Notes: a model not told the origin generated them from the sequence alone. A stretch of DNA of 64,000 nt from Cristatella mucedo (GCA_009760855.2 WPIO01000324.1:1-64000); one strand, 5' to 3'. Counted from the stretch's first letter, positions 34,015-45,599 are shown. Translations and numbers: made by a program.

Positions 34015-34290
34015 TCGATCATGTTTGTTTTGCAGACTGCAGGAAGTAACCAGGGGCTGGCTCTAGCTGCTTCGATGCCCATACGAAAGAGTCAATCGGG
34101 TCATTGTAGGCATTTTAGCATTGACTCTAAGATTCAGTGAATCGCCAGAATTGGCGGTGGCTCTCTCCGGAGGCTTCGTTTCTCAGTCTGGCGTGACTCA
34201 CCCACCCAAAAGGACAGGATACCTGAGGCTCAGATGCTAATATTCAGTTAAATGAGAAGGCAGTCGTTCAACTAACTCATGTGAATCGAT
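34015..34290 (+). repeat. ALAS 3' flank, third instance
   Basis: Matches 1-280 and 16,914-17,200. The following sequence (34,291-34,639) is not shared with either unit, so the array ends here. Confidence 0.75.
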
Positions 34291-34639
34291 GGCACACAGT
34301 GTGGGCTTGTTCGTAGCTTTGCATGCTCGTGAATTATGAGCCAAGTCCACCTCCCAGTGAACCAGTCCACCTCTCAGTGCACCCACCAAACGACGTCCCA
34401 GTGAGGCACTGTACCTCCTACTTCGTGATGGGGCAGCCCCATTTCCTGTGGACCAGTCTACCTGTCAAGCAACTGGTCATCCACTTAGGGCACCAGGGAT
34501 GTGAGACCAGGCACTGATTATCCCTCGATCTTTCTACGGTAGCCGTGTGAGTTTTCTAACATGTCAACAAGACAGTCATTGCTTCAACTTTCAATCGGGC
34601 TTCGATCGTCTTGCCTTGGCAGGTTTCTGCTTGGGTAAT
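34291..34639. other. no recognised feature
   Basis: A run of loosely repeated 'ccacctcccagtg'-like units (34,348-34,410) is the only structure seen. Confidence 0.4.
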
Positions 34640-35830
34640 TATAGCTCGTCATAGAAAAGTAGTGGCAGGTGACGGCTGTAGCCAGAAGCAAGTTGCAGGC
34701 TTGAGGTGCATTCGAGCTGAAGGCCCGATGAGTAAAAGATTTCAATTAAGTACATGCTAGACAACTGGAAGGAGCCGACGAGCATTAACCGTGCACGAGA
34801 GCACGTGACTGGAGGAGCAAGGAGGTCAAAGATCTTTGGGCCGGTGCCCGCAATGGGAACAACCTGTAGGCCAGGGAGATCACTATACAGCCAGTGTGCT
34901 GTAATATCGTGCCTGTAACTGCACGAAGCCACCAGCACTGACTGACTGGGCACTGAATGCTCTGATTTTGAAGAGGCTTATATATGCGCACGACAAGCAC
35001 GAGCTACTTTTGACGCATGTAAGGAGTTTCATCTCACGAAATGCAGCGAAGAGAATCCGAGGGGCCTCGATCCGGGCTGAGTCAGGCTGAGTCACAGAGT
35101 CGAAAGTGATTAGCATGGAAGTAGCCGAACGGCTCAGAGTGGCTGGAGTGGATGTGCCACAGTCGGCAGCAGGAGAGACGTTGAAGTTGGATTAGAATTT
35201 TGAATGCTGAGAGTTCCACATGTCTAAGACCTGCAGAGCAAAAGCTTCAATCGCAGCCGGTCAGTATGGACCGGCATGCACTTTTGCGCAGTCTGCTTAG
35301 GCTTGGGAGCCGATGGAGCTCAGAGTGTATCGGTGTGACAGGCACAGGTGCACAGCATGACACAGACCAGACATGCTGCTGAGTTCTGCAGCATTTGCAG
35401 AGGATTTAAGGCACAGACTAAGGGTTACGATTAAAGAGTATTGCACTAATCTAGATGCAATATCACCAACATGTAAACTAGTTTGGCTGCTGAGCACTTG
35501 TCTCTAAGCTGGCTCTGATGCAGACACTTTAGCCTTTGCTGAAAGCCGGCTTGATAGTGGAGGCCTGCCCAATGCCAAGACGTTTTTGGAGCAGATGGCC
35601 CAAATGTTGCTGCAACGTATGTGTGATGAACAAAATTTGAGGCTGAGGTCGGCCGACTTGGGTGACACTAGGCTTGCCCATAGCTGGTCGTTAAGCTTCA
35701 TGAAGTAAGGCCCGTATCTAAGTGTGAATTTCGTCAACGCAGGCATTAAGGGAGGTCGAGTGAGACGAGTGCAGAGCTGAGGCTGAGAAGGTTCAAAGGC
35801 CAAGGTATAGAGCCCGGGCCGGTGCTTCCA
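34640..35830 (-). mobile_element. LINE relic of a second L2/CR1-like family
   Basis: Minus strand: an FEPSQPQL ... MKLNDQ region matching the segment after YADD in L2-type reverse transcriptases, then further weak RT C-terminal matches. It shares 'gagttccaca' and 'ctgcagagcaaaagcttc' or a close variant with 45,157-45,420 but not with the main L2 family, so it is a separate lineage. Confidence 0.6.
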
Positions 35831-35949
35831 CTAGACGAACTAGGCAATCACCTAGGGCTCTGGGCTAAGGGGAGTGCCAGAAAAAAAACTAAAAGCCTAA
35901 AGGATAGCTCTCTTTTGGTGAGGTGCTAACAACTATTACCAAAGCACTT

Positions 35950-36261
35950 TCCCTATCAAAATAATTTTTTGGCAGCTTATTCAATGAATATCACAGAAAG
36001 CTGCTACGAAGAACGATCCGAGCAGTGCAGGATGAAGGGGTGGCAGTGCATCGTGTTTGCAGCGGAAGTGCAGGGCACTGCGAGCTTCGTCGACGATCTC
36101 GTTCCTTGGGCTCTCTACGGGAACGTTAATCGGTCTTCGAGGGGAAAACAGCTGCAAAAAGGGCAGCAGTGAAAGAACTGGGCCAACTGCGGCTGAATCT
36201 GCTAGCGCCTGGATTGGTCACAGATCATACTCGAACCTCTCGTTTTGGGTACCTAGCAACT
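35950..36261 (+). pseudogene. unrecognised decayed ORF
   Basis: One frame from about 35,997 reads KLLRRTIRAVQDEGVAVHRV, a stop, then EGKTAAKRAAVKELGQLRLN and SRFGYLATNEWLEMDV before a stop at 36,287. The composition looks protein-like. I do not recognise the family; an old transposon ORF is possible. Confidence 0.35.
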
Positions 36262-36791
36262 AATGAGTGGCTGGAGATGGATGTGTAGCTGCATTGCAGA
36301 GCCCCCCCCCATAGAGTCTTGAATCCAGGATTCTCAAACGAGCGAGTGAATCCTCTGTAGATTTCCCATCTCTCCAAGGGCTGCTGCTAGAGGATCCGTG
36401 CCGGCGCCACGGAGTCAATTCCAAGCTTCAAAGGCCAGTTAAGTATCAAAGGCCTCTACATACTGTGGTCCTCGAAGGCTCAAGGGAAACCTAGGGTCAA
36501 AGGCCTCAAGTTGCTGAGGTCCTCGAAGGCACGACCTGACAGTAGAACCTGTCGGGCTCAAGTCACGCCAGCTTCACAGACGAGCTGAGAGCCAGTGGCC
36601 TTCTTTTTGAAGATTACACGTCACTCGGGCCCACGTAAACGTGCCCAAAGTCAGAGTGTCCCCCTCTCAGTCCACGGGTACCGAGGCGGCGGTGCACGAG
36701 CCATGCGAGTCTCTGCCGATTGCTTTTTGCTGTTGGCTGCTGCTCGTTATCGGTCTGCTTCTGCGTAGAGTCTAGCTATCTGCACAACAGA
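36262..36791. other. no recognised feature
   Basis: It contains repeated 'caaaggcct' and 'cctcgaaggc' motifs (36,425-36,535) but no ORF or transposon end. Confidence 0.35.
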
Positions 36792-36896
36792 CAGGCAGCA
36801 GACGTCCGGGGTAGCCTGTTCGACCAGGGCTGCTAGCCCGGCTGAGATGAGGAGTACTGCAGTGAATCGGCCCGGAATTCCGTTTGCAGCCTCGAT
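36792..36896 (+). repeat. 105-bp segment duplicated inside an L2 LINE
   Basis: Matches 38,727-38,831 with two mismatches by eye. It lies about 150 bases upstream of the first recognisable part of the hAT relic. Confidence 0.9.
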
Positions 36897-37142
36897 CTGC
36901 AGCTGATGACTGGGCGAGCAGCACTGGGAGCTCCTCCCGCTTCTGACGGGAGTTTCCTGCATGCCAACAATAACGATAATCGCCGGTCGTCAGTCGTTCT
37001 ACACCACTACGTGGTACAGCACAAGAGCATTATAAAAACTGTTAATGTTATTACTTTTTACAGAGTTGTGGATAATAAGAAACCGCCGTCGGGTGCTCAA
37101 AACCATAGAAGAAGAACTGTAAAGGCCAAAGAGCAAGCAAAA

Positions 37143-37650
37143 ACTAATAACAATAATGCTACATTTGATAAAACACCCACCGAGAACTCAAACTCTTTCT
37201 AGGCACTTTACGGTTGCTGCAAGGAAACACGACCGAACGGTGAGTGGAATCATGCTCGATAAACAGCATGAATAACGTGGTTAGGCATGATGCTCAGGGT
37301 CAACATGCAAGTTTCGTTAGTGGCAGCACCTACAGTGTCAGCACGCATAAGCACATCAAGGACAAATCACGGACCCACTAAATGCTACCATAAATAGATG
37401 CGTTTCTAGTCTCTTTTTAAATGTGGTCAAGTCAGGAGATGTCGTGATGCAGGTCGGAAGTGAGTTCCAGGCTTTGGGAGCATACGAATTGAAGGCGCGG
37501 TCTCCACAGGATTTGAGGTTTGTACGGGGTATGGTTAAACAGTTAGATTCCGAAAAGCAGGTGATACGATGCTTAGCCTGGTGGCGGAGAAGATCTGATA
37601 GGTTGGCTGTAGCCAAAGAATGAGCGGACCTAAAAGTGAGCGACCAGAAA
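37143..37650 (-). mobile_element. L2 LINE insertion 1 in the hAT relic, with target duplication
   Basis: Minus strand: tail 'taataacaataatg', hairpin, 3' UTR and ORF end (SYAPKAWNSLPTCITTSPDL). It is flanked by an 11-base direct repeat 'agcaagcaaaa' at 37,132-37,142 and 37,651-37,661. The hAT reading continues across the repeat. Confidence 0.93.
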
Positions 37651-38072
37651 AGCAAGCAAAAGGAGGACTCTTTCCTGAAATACGTAAAGAAGCAAAAAGC
37701 ATCTACCTAATTAGCAGACGAGTCACTGACGAAAAATTGTTAAGTGGAAAAATATTTGGATGAGCAAGATGAAGGAACCAAAGACCCACTTCCAAGTAGA
37801 GACAAAGCAGACAGAGATAAGTGATAATCGAGACAAATACAGTGCAAGTCTTGCAACAAGTTGAACCAGAGTTGGATTGCAGTGAACCTGCCACGTGGCC
37901 CTCTAACACTATTGGAAACATTACTGCACTTCTAGTGCAAATGGGACCGCAGCAGGTTTATGCCAGCGACTTTCCAAAAGATTCACGAAGCACAATATTT
38001 TGTCAGCTCTAGTACAAAAGAAGGCTTGCAAATGGGGAGGAGATGTGCTGCCTGTGGTTTATGTATTCCATA

Positions 38073-39165
38073 TACCTCTCGTTAGACGACCATATCAGCT
38101 CCACAGTCAAATCCGCCTATTTTCAGCTTCATAACATTGCTAAAATTCGGGCTTGTTTAGATAAGGATACCACGTCCAAGTTGGTCCATGCATTCGTGAC
38201 ATCTCGTCTCGACTTCTGCAACTCACTGCTTACTGGCCTACCAGCATGTGTGATCAGGCGATTGCAGCTGGTTCAAAACTCTGCAGCTGGGCTTGTCTGT
38301 CGTGAGCGGCGCAGTTGCCACATTACTCCACTTCTCGCCGACCTGCACTGGCTACCAGTCGGATCGACTTCAAGGTTTCGTCGCTCACTTTTAGGTCCCT
38401 TCATTCTATGGCTCCAGCCTATCTCTTCGACATACTCCCCTATCAGGCCAAGCATCGTACCACCCGCTTTTCGGAATCCAACAGTCTAAAAATACCCCGT
38501 ACAAACCTTAAATCCTTTGGAGACCGTGCATTAAGTTCGTATGCTCCCAAAGCCTGGAACTCCCTCCCGACCTGCGTCAGAACATCCACTGACCTGACCA
38601 CATTTAAAAAAGACATCTAAAAAACACAAAAAGCACATAAAAAACACATCTATTTAGGACAGCATTTAGTGGGTCCCTGTGATTCGTCCTTGATGTGCTT
38701 ATGCATGCTGACACTGTGCATGCTGCCAGGCAGCAGACGTCCGGGGTAGCCTGTTCGACCAGGGCTGCTAGCCCGGCCGAGATGAGGAGTACTGCAGTAA
38801 ATCGGCCCGGAATTCCGTTTGCAGCCTCGATTTTGACCTGCGTCAGAACATCCACTGACCTGACCACATTTAAAAGGAACTTAAAAACACACCTATTTAG
38901 GACAGCATTTAGTGGGTCCCTGTGATTCGTCCTTGATGTGCTTGTGCGTGCTGATACTGTGCATGCTGCCACTAACCACATTTGCATGCTGACCCTGTGC
39001 ATGTCACCCCTAACCATGTTATTCATTTTGTTTGTTTTTCAAGCATGATTTTACTTACCATTCAATTGCATATCACTTTACAGCAAATGTAAAGCGCCTA
39101 GAAAGAGATTAAGTTCTCTGAGGGCGCTTTATCAAGTACATTATTATTATTATTATTATTATATC
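38073..39165 (+). mobile_element. L2 LINE insertion 2 in the hAT relic, rearranged
   Basis: Plus strand from LSLDDHISSTVKSAYFQLHN through LVHAFVTSRLDFCNSLLTGL and SYAPKAWNSLPTCVRTSTDL to the 3' UTR. At 38,727 a 105-base foreign segment begins. At 38,833 the L2 sequence jumps back to the ORF end and runs again through the 3' UTR, hairpin and (ATT)n to 39,165. Confidence 0.9.
38727..38831 (+). repeat. 105-bp copy of 36,792-36,896 inside L2
   Basis: It sits exactly at the point where the L2 sequence is duplicated. Two mismatches to the source by eye. Confidence 0.9.
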
Positions 39166-39455
39166 AAGAGATGTAGTACTCTGCTTTTGCTGTGAGCTAT
39201 TCAGCAAGTAGGCTAGCATCTCGCCTGCACAAGAAAATGGCTGTAAAGATTGGAAAAAATCTGCCTGCAATTTTGGCCTCACATGAGAAAAGTCCACCAC
39301 ACCGAGAAAGTTATCAAGCTTGGAGAGATGGGAGGTGCGGCACCGGCAGAAGGCAAGACAATAGAAGAATCAGCAGTAAGGGAATATTGGAAACATGTCT
39401 TGAAGCACCTCCTTACACTAGCAACTGTACTTGATACTCACAAGTTGGCATAAGA

Positions 39456-40388
39456 ATAACAATAATAATAATAATAATAATAATGCACTTGATAAAGCGC
39501 TCTCAGAGAACTCAATCTCTTTCTAGGCGCTTTACATTTGCTGCAAAGGGAAACACGATTGAATCGTGAGTAATATCAAGCTTGATAAACAACACAAATG
39601 ACATGGTTAGGGGTGACATGCACAGGGTCAGCATGCAAGTGTGGTTAGTGGCAGCATGCACAGTGTCAGCATGCATAAGCACATCAAGGACGAATCACAG
39701 GGACCCACTAAATGCTGTCCTAAATAGATGTGTTTTTTATGTGTTTTTTGTGTTTTTTTAGATGTCTTTTTTAAATGTGGTCAAATCAGGGGATGTTCTG
39801 ATGCAAGTCGGGAGGGAGTTCCAGGCTTTGGGAGCATACGAACTAAACGCACGGTCTCCAAAGGATTTGAGGTTTGTAAGAGGTACTGGTAAACTGTTGG
39901 ATTCCGAAAAAAGGGTGGTACGATGCTTGGCCTGGTGGGGGAGTAGATCTGAGAGATAGGCTGTAGCCAAAGAATGAAGTGACCTAAAAGTGAGCGACAA
40001 AACCTTGAAGTCGATCCCTTGCTTGACTGGGAACCAGTGCAGGTCGGCGAGAAGTGGTGTGATGTGGTAACTGAGATGCTCACGACAGACAAGCCTAGCT
40101 GCGGAGTTTTGCACAAGCTGTAATCGCCTGATCACACATGCCGGTAGGCCAGCAAGCAGTGGGTTGCAGATGTCAAGGTGGGATGTCATGAATGCATGGA
40201 CCAATGTAGATCAATGTAGATGTGGTCGTCTAACGAGAGGTCACTTTGGAACGTGACACCTAGATTTCGAGCTGATTCAACAGGAGATATGCTGGCAGAG
40301 CCAATTTTGAGCGTCAGCCTTTCCAATTTCTGAATCACACTGGGTTTGCTCATAACTAGTAAGTTAGTTTTATCATCGTTTAGTTTAT
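39456..40388 (-). mobile_element. L2 LINE insertion 3 in the hAT relic
   Basis: Minus strand: (ATT)n tail at 39,458-39,483, hairpin, 3' UTR, then the ORF end back to RNLGVTFQSDLSLDDH and LVMSKPSVIQKLERL. An inner deletion joins near 40,210. The hAT reading resumes at about 40,389. Confidence 0.9.
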
Positions 40389-41944
40389 GGGGATTACCTA
40401 AAAAGCTCTTAGCACCTGGGAATGGCAACTTTCTCAAATTCGTTGAGCTTCTAACCCTCTTTGATCCTCTTACAATAGAACACTTGCAGAGAGTTACTGA
40501 TAAAGAAACATACATTTATTATCTCGGCAAAGACATCCCGAGTGAATTAATACGAACTTTAGATTCTGCAGTAGAGCATCAGGTTACAGAAGCAGCCAAG
40601 TGGGAAAAATACTATTCAGTTTTCCTTGACTGCACCACAGCTGACAGCCACACTAAACAGATGAACATGGTTATTCGTTTTGTTCTCCTAAGTTAAACCT
40701 AAGCGATAATCAGAGCGCATTTTCTTGGTTTCATCCCGTTACAAGAGACCGCTGGGGCATTCTTGACCTAAGTTCTGTTTGAACACCTCAAAGATGTGGG
40801 ATTGGGTGGCTAACGTGTGAGAGGAAAAGGGTAAGAATTTGCATTGTTGCAGCAAATATCCAACTTTTCTCAGCATCTACTCGCCGTTGAGAAGTCTCAA
40901 AAGTCACATCCCTGATGCAAGCGATCTCATGGTAAAACCACTCTGTGAAACAAGATGGGAAAGTAGAATTGATGCTCTGCAGCTGCTGACACACAAACTT
41001 GACAAAGTCTACGATGCTCTAATTGAGATACGAGTCAGAAAGGGTTGGCTGGAGCTATGACGAGATCTGAAGCACAAACATTGCCAATAACGATGAAAAC
41101 ATTTTATTTGTAGGATTGCTTCTAACCTGGTACAAAATTTTGTTTTAAGTCAATGTCCCCAGCAAAGTTCTACAGCAGACATCAACTGACTTGAGACTGG
41201 GAGTTAAACAGCTGGAAAATACCAACAAGTACATCAGTACTCTCCGAAGTGAAGAGAGCTTCCATAACATAATGGCGATGCACCTAAAATGGCTAAAGAG
41301 TTGGAGATTGAACCCACTTTTGAAGAAAATCACAATTAAAAAAGAGAAGGCTGTTAGATTATGAAGCACGTGATGAGGCTGTGCAAGATCTCAAGGAGAG
41401 CTAAAAGGTTAACTTTTATTGTGCTGTTCTAGATGTGTTAGCAGAATCGATAACATAAAGGTTCAATCGGATTCAACGACACAGCACATTGCCTGGGTTC
41501 CTGTATGATATATTCAAGACTTCCGTCATAATCGCAGAGTAGTGAGTCCTTAGTGAGTGCAAGTCTCTGGAGGAGTCTCTTACAGAGACAGCAAGGATAA
41601 AGACGAAGAGGAACTGTGCGGCGGCGAGCAGCAAGCCATTGGGCCACGACATGATCGATGGCATTGGGCTTCCCTAGAATATGAATACCCAAGAGGTCTT
41701 GCAATTTCTATCGGAAAATAAATTGATAGACATTTTCCCCAATTTTTTCAGTGGCATTCATAGTTTTATTGACCTTGCCAATTTTAGCGGCTGGTTGAGA
41801 CAGAGGATTTTCAAAATTAAAACTAATAAATGAATATCTTCTTTCGGCAATGCACCATGAAAGACGGGTTGGCTTGGCAAAAATTTCTATTGAATAAGAT
41901 TTAGCGTCTTCTCTCAAAATTCATTAAATGGTCTGAAATTTTGC

Positions 41945-42238
41945 CAAGAAAAAGCAAGGAAAGTCTAAAATCGCATCTATTTATTCAAGCATTTACTGGG
42001 TCATGCGATTTGACTTGTATGTGCTTATGCAAGCTGACACTGTTGCACGCTACCACTAACCACACTTGCATGCTGACCCTGTGCATGTCACCCCTAACCA
42101 TACTATTCTTGTTGCTTGTTAAGCATGATACCACTAACCATTCGATCGTGTTTCCTTTGCAGAAAATGTAAAGTGCCTAGAAAGAGATTGAGTTCTCTGA
42201 GAGCACTCTACCAAGTGTGTTATTACTATTATTATTAT
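41945..42238 (+). mobile_element. L2 LINE 3' end
   Basis: The end of the ORF (KSHLFIQAFTGS), the 3' UTR, hairpin and TTATTATTA tail, directly after the hAT C-terminus. Confidence 0.85.
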
Positions 42239-42264
42239 GAGCAAAGCCCAGTTTTGAGCATGAA

Positions 42265-43090
42265 TTGTTAACGTTTTACTGTATTACTGCATCCACACAT
42301 GTTATTTATATATGTTTGTGAGTCTTGAAGATACAAAGTTCTTACCCCTTGCAAATTGAGTTTTATTTCATTACGGGCGGCTGGGGAGGGATGTGAGTGG
42401 GAAGGTGGGCACCAGATGTCTGACCTCTGACCTCGCCTAGGCCACCAATATGTCTTGCTCCGGCCTGGGTAAAGCTGAGTCCCATCAGGGTAGAAGTTGT
42501 AGCTGAGAGTGGTGACGACATCGGTCAGATGGAGAGTATAGATTATGAAAAGAAAGGAGAATCCTAAGACCCAACTATGAGGCATCTCATACTTAAAAGG
42601 GTTCCCTGGATGTCCAGCAGCTATTTACAGCTGCGTGCTAGCAATTGTCATTGGGGTCTGACCTAATCCTGCGTTGGCTGTTTCAGTGAGACCTGGTCTA
42701 GGTGCTCCTCAAAAGAATCTGATGGGCAATCGTGTCTTGTGCTACTGATAGATCTAGTAGGAGAGCTTTCAGAAGGGCACTAGCCTGATCAGTATTGTTG
42801 AGATGGCCATTGCAACTCCCCCTAGAAGAGCACACTTTCTGGGTAATGATTAGCTCTCTGAATCCTGATATTTAGGCGAAGCGAGATGCTGCAAAGCGAT
42901 TCACCGTTTTGCTGCCCTGGTCTAGGTCTCTTGTCTGCATAGAGTTGGAGAGCTACCATCCAGCTTTTGCTTTTCCTCAACGAGGTTGAGTTATGGCTCC
43001 AAAAAAACAAGATGTTAGTCGGATTTTGCACGAGCTGCCGGCTGCCACAGCATAGGCAAGCAGCTGCCATCGCCCTGACCATTACCACTT
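42265..43090 (-). mobile_element. LINE reverse transcriptase relic, second family
   Basis: Minus strand: LLLDLSVAQDTIAHQILL (first catalytic Asp region), GFSFLFIIYTLHLTDVV and YNFYPDGTQLYPG, where YADD has become YPDG. It differs from the main L2 family. Many stops. Confidence 0.75.
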
Positions 43091-44034
43091 AATGGCTATC
43101 GGGATTCGCCTTGTTTACTCGTGAAGCAATTGCTTTCGGTGCCACTGGCTGCACTACATCGACCATCTCTACTGCCAATACTGGTAGGCACTGCAGGCAC
43201 TTGCATCATTGCATGGATCCAGCTGTTAGACTGACCAGGACGTGTCCGGGTGCGCTAGAGCCTGGCATGCTCTCGTCCACACCGAAGCTGGTGCTCCCCC
43301 AGAGAGCTACAAAGTGCAGCCACACTGGATATGCCACTCACTTGCACCTCTACTTCCCACCACCCCCTCCCCCACTGCTGAGAAGGCCTTGACCCCAGAG
43401 CTTGCACTTGCTCAGCTGAAGCGCACCCGCGCCGGCTAAAGGCCAATCAGCTTGCGCCTGCCCCCTTGCAGCCGCCGACATAAGGTTATCGCGGCTTCAT
43501 TGGGCAAATTGAACAAAGTTTGGGCCCCATCCAGTCATCCAGGCACTGAAAGAACAGAAGGCCGATTACTCGTAATGGCTGCATTGAACTTACGGAAATG
43601 ATTCAGTCAAGTGACAAGCACATCCTACGGCCTATCTGCTGGTAATTGTGCAGCAGCAGTAGCCGATGATTCGCATGGGTCTGGCTAGCCAATCGATTTT
43701 GCTGCTCGATCCTGCCAGTGTGCAAGGCTGGCAGTGCGATCACGTGCAGACCACACGGCAGATCCTCGGGCTCGGGCAGGCAGCAGTAGCAGCAGCAGCA
43801 GCAGCTGCAGCAGTTTATAGCCAATCGCTGGGTTCGTTCTGCTCCTCAGTCTGACACTGAAAGCCCTTGGATGCTCGACTGCTGACGGCTGCTCAGGCTT
43901 TGATTATCAGGCAGTAAGCAGACTACTCAAAACTGCATAGCATTTGCCAGTCTCTAATCCTCTGCCAATACGTCTGCAGCTATGCACAGCATGTGACATA
44001 AGTTGTGATGCCGATTGTGTGCCAGAAGTTATGC
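43091..44034. other. no recognised gene
   Basis: Short ORFs of about 60-90 residues on both strands show no family motif. A CAG-rich run lies at 43,783-43,813. Homopolymer-rich pyrimidine sequence lies near 43,360. Confidence 0.4.
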
Positions 44035-44102
44035 AAATGTAAAGCGCCTAGAAAGAGATTAAGTTCTCTGAGGGCGCTTTATCAAGTGCATTATTATTAT
44101 TA
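44035..44102 (+). mobile_element. solo L2 LINE 3' tail
   Basis: Only the last 68 bases of the family: 'tgtaaagcgcctagaaagag', the hairpin partner strand 'ttctctgagggcgc' and the ATT tail. Confidence 0.85.
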
Positions 44103-44109
44103 ATATGCA

Positions 44110-44815
44110 AATTGTTGGCCAGAATGGTTGGTGCTATTTTTTCTGAAGAGGCCAGGCTACGACTAAGCTTTATTAAGCTGTCGCAGAGCAGGTGACCGAG
44201 TGCAATGGGCGCCCATGGCCGACCTCTGGCCAGGATTACGAGCTCACAAAGGGTCAAGGTCAACCATGACTCCTGCTCAGCAGCAGCCGGTGGTAAGATC
44301 AGCTCGAGCTCATACTTCTGCAACATTCCCTTTTGTCGTGGAACTTGCATGATTCCGAAGTGATCCTGCCAAACGCAGCCACCGCGATGTTGCACGAGAC
44401 ATTGCTGCGGCATTCTGAAAAATTCTTTGCTGTTTTGGGGCAAGCCGAGGCCACGATGCTGAGCTGCAAGTAAGCAGCGACTATTAGTGGATGGTCGTTG
44501 CAAACGTTAGGATTGGGTTGTGAAATTGCTTGACTAGAGAACAGCGCTTTCGTACTCGTCATCAGAGCAGCCTGCGCATGCAGTCGTGACCCCGAGTCAG
44601 TGATCGATACCAAAGCGATGGCGGGGGGGGGGATGGGAGAGGCAGGCAGAGAGAGGAGGGGGCGTGTGGGCCGGTGCTCGATCACCACGAGCACGCCCGG
44701 TGACGATGATGACAATTGTGAGCAGCTTTATGAATTCATTTCAGCCACTGCAAAGCAGATCAGGGCAGCAAGCAGATCTTCCAGCTGCCTCACATGTGCA
44801 GCATGCGGCCACATG
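44110..44815 (-). other. unrecognised ORF-like stretch
   Basis: A minus-strand frame open over about 150 codons (44,503 down to 44,048) runs out through the L2 tail at its end. It includes KEFFRMPQQCLVQHRG and LTLTLCELVILARGRPW. No domain recognised and no splice evidence, so it may be chance. Confidence 0.2.
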
Positions 44816-44817
44816 TG

Positions 44818-44980
44818 GCTCTTAGCTTAGGAGGTAAGATGCGCGCTCTTCTCGACCCAACCAGGTCGCGGGTTCGAGTCCTGCAGTGGGCGACCCTTTA
44901 TTGCCCACTGCAGGCGGCGGTGCTAGCCTCTATGGCTCATCTGATGCTATACAAATGAGGCTGTTAAGTCAGTCAATTTT
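44818..44980 (+). mobile_element. tRNA-derived SINE (type I)
   Basis: 'gctcttagcttaggaggtaag' A-box region, B box GGTTCGAGTCC, 'gcagtgggcgaccctttatt', 'gctatacaaatgaggctgtt'. A second SINE-like piece in reverse (44,985-45,080) follows it, matching the sequence inserted in the SINE at 22,056. Confidence 0.8.
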
Positions 44981-45156
44981 TTAGTACATGCATCTCTGTC
45001 TGTAACTCGGCAAATCCATCGAGACTAAGTGGGCGCTATGCTGGATAGTTTTCTATAGCGCACTCACAGCCTAATCAGCTGTCGATTCTCAGAGATTAGC
45101 AGCCAGCGCAGACTCTGATCTCCGGCAACCAAGGGAAAGCACGAGAAGCACTGAGC

Positions 45157-45420
45157 TCAGTCAGCAGGAGTGAGCTCAGTGCAGCATGTATGGAAGTAGC
45201 AGCTCGGGATGATAGCTGACAATGAGGATGAGCCACAGTCAGCAGCCCGAGAGAAGGTGTCGGTGCTTAAGAGCTGTGTGAGTGAGTTCCACAGTCTAGG
45301 ATCTGCAGGGCAAAAGCTTCTGTCATCAATGGCCTTTAAGCAGAGGAGCAGAACACACCGTACGTTGTCCTTAGGGGAGCTGGGGACAGGCAAGGAGGTC
45401 GAAACTGGTGCAGCAGCTCA
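45157..45420 (-). mobile_element. LINE ORF end, second family
   Basis: Minus strand: CLKAIDDRSFCPADPRLWNS corresponds to the family position of DRAFSSYAPKAWNSLP. It is related to 34,640-35,830. Confidence 0.6.
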
Positions 45421-45599
45421 GCTGGGTATGAAATAGCTAAGCCATTGCAGACTTGTGGGTCATGGTAAAAAATTTGGATCTCTATGAGTTGAGAAAGATC
45501 TTTAGCAAGCCACTGTGGTAGTCCTCAATCTTAGGCAGGGATTGAAAGTAAGGGCTGGCTGTTGTATATTTACAGCTTCAGTGATGGGGCGGCTCTCTG

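Larger units (their letters stand above)
16911..34290 (+). repeat. tandem duplication unit B (ALAS locus)
   Basis: This repeats the layout of 1-16,910 with its own changes. It carries the intron 7 LINE cluster (29,430-33,200), a SINE in intron 1, deletion of intron 2, and the exon 6 deletion. It ends with its own copy of the 3' flank at 34,015-34,290. Confidence 0.85.
37040..41930 (+). pseudogene. hAT-type (ZMYM1/DUF4371-like) transposase relic split by three L2 LINEs
   Basis: The pieces in order are as follows. KKPPSGAQNHRRR lies at about 37,080, before L2 insertion 1. A segment with VQMGPQQVYASDFPKDSR and RRLANGEEM runs to 38,072. After L2 insertion 2 come CFCCELFSK, DWKK and an EYWKHVLKHLL segment at 39,165-39,455. 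After L2 insertion 3, GNGNFLKFVELLTLFDPL and LGKDIPSELIRTL lead to FLDCTTADSHTKQMNMVIRF, at about 40,389-40,690. A KPLCETRWESRIDALQLL block is at 40,935, then KRRLLDYEARDEA at 41,340. The C-terminal dimerisation motif RGFSKLKLINEYLLSAM is near 41,800-41,850. The order and motifs match the transposase family to which ZMYM1 belongs. Stops and frameshifts abound. TIRs were not found. Confidence 0.88.

Noticed and set aside
44048-44503. 151-codon minus-strand ORF
   Set aside because: It extends into an L2 tail, has no recognised domain and no splice support; kept only as an unassigned stretch.
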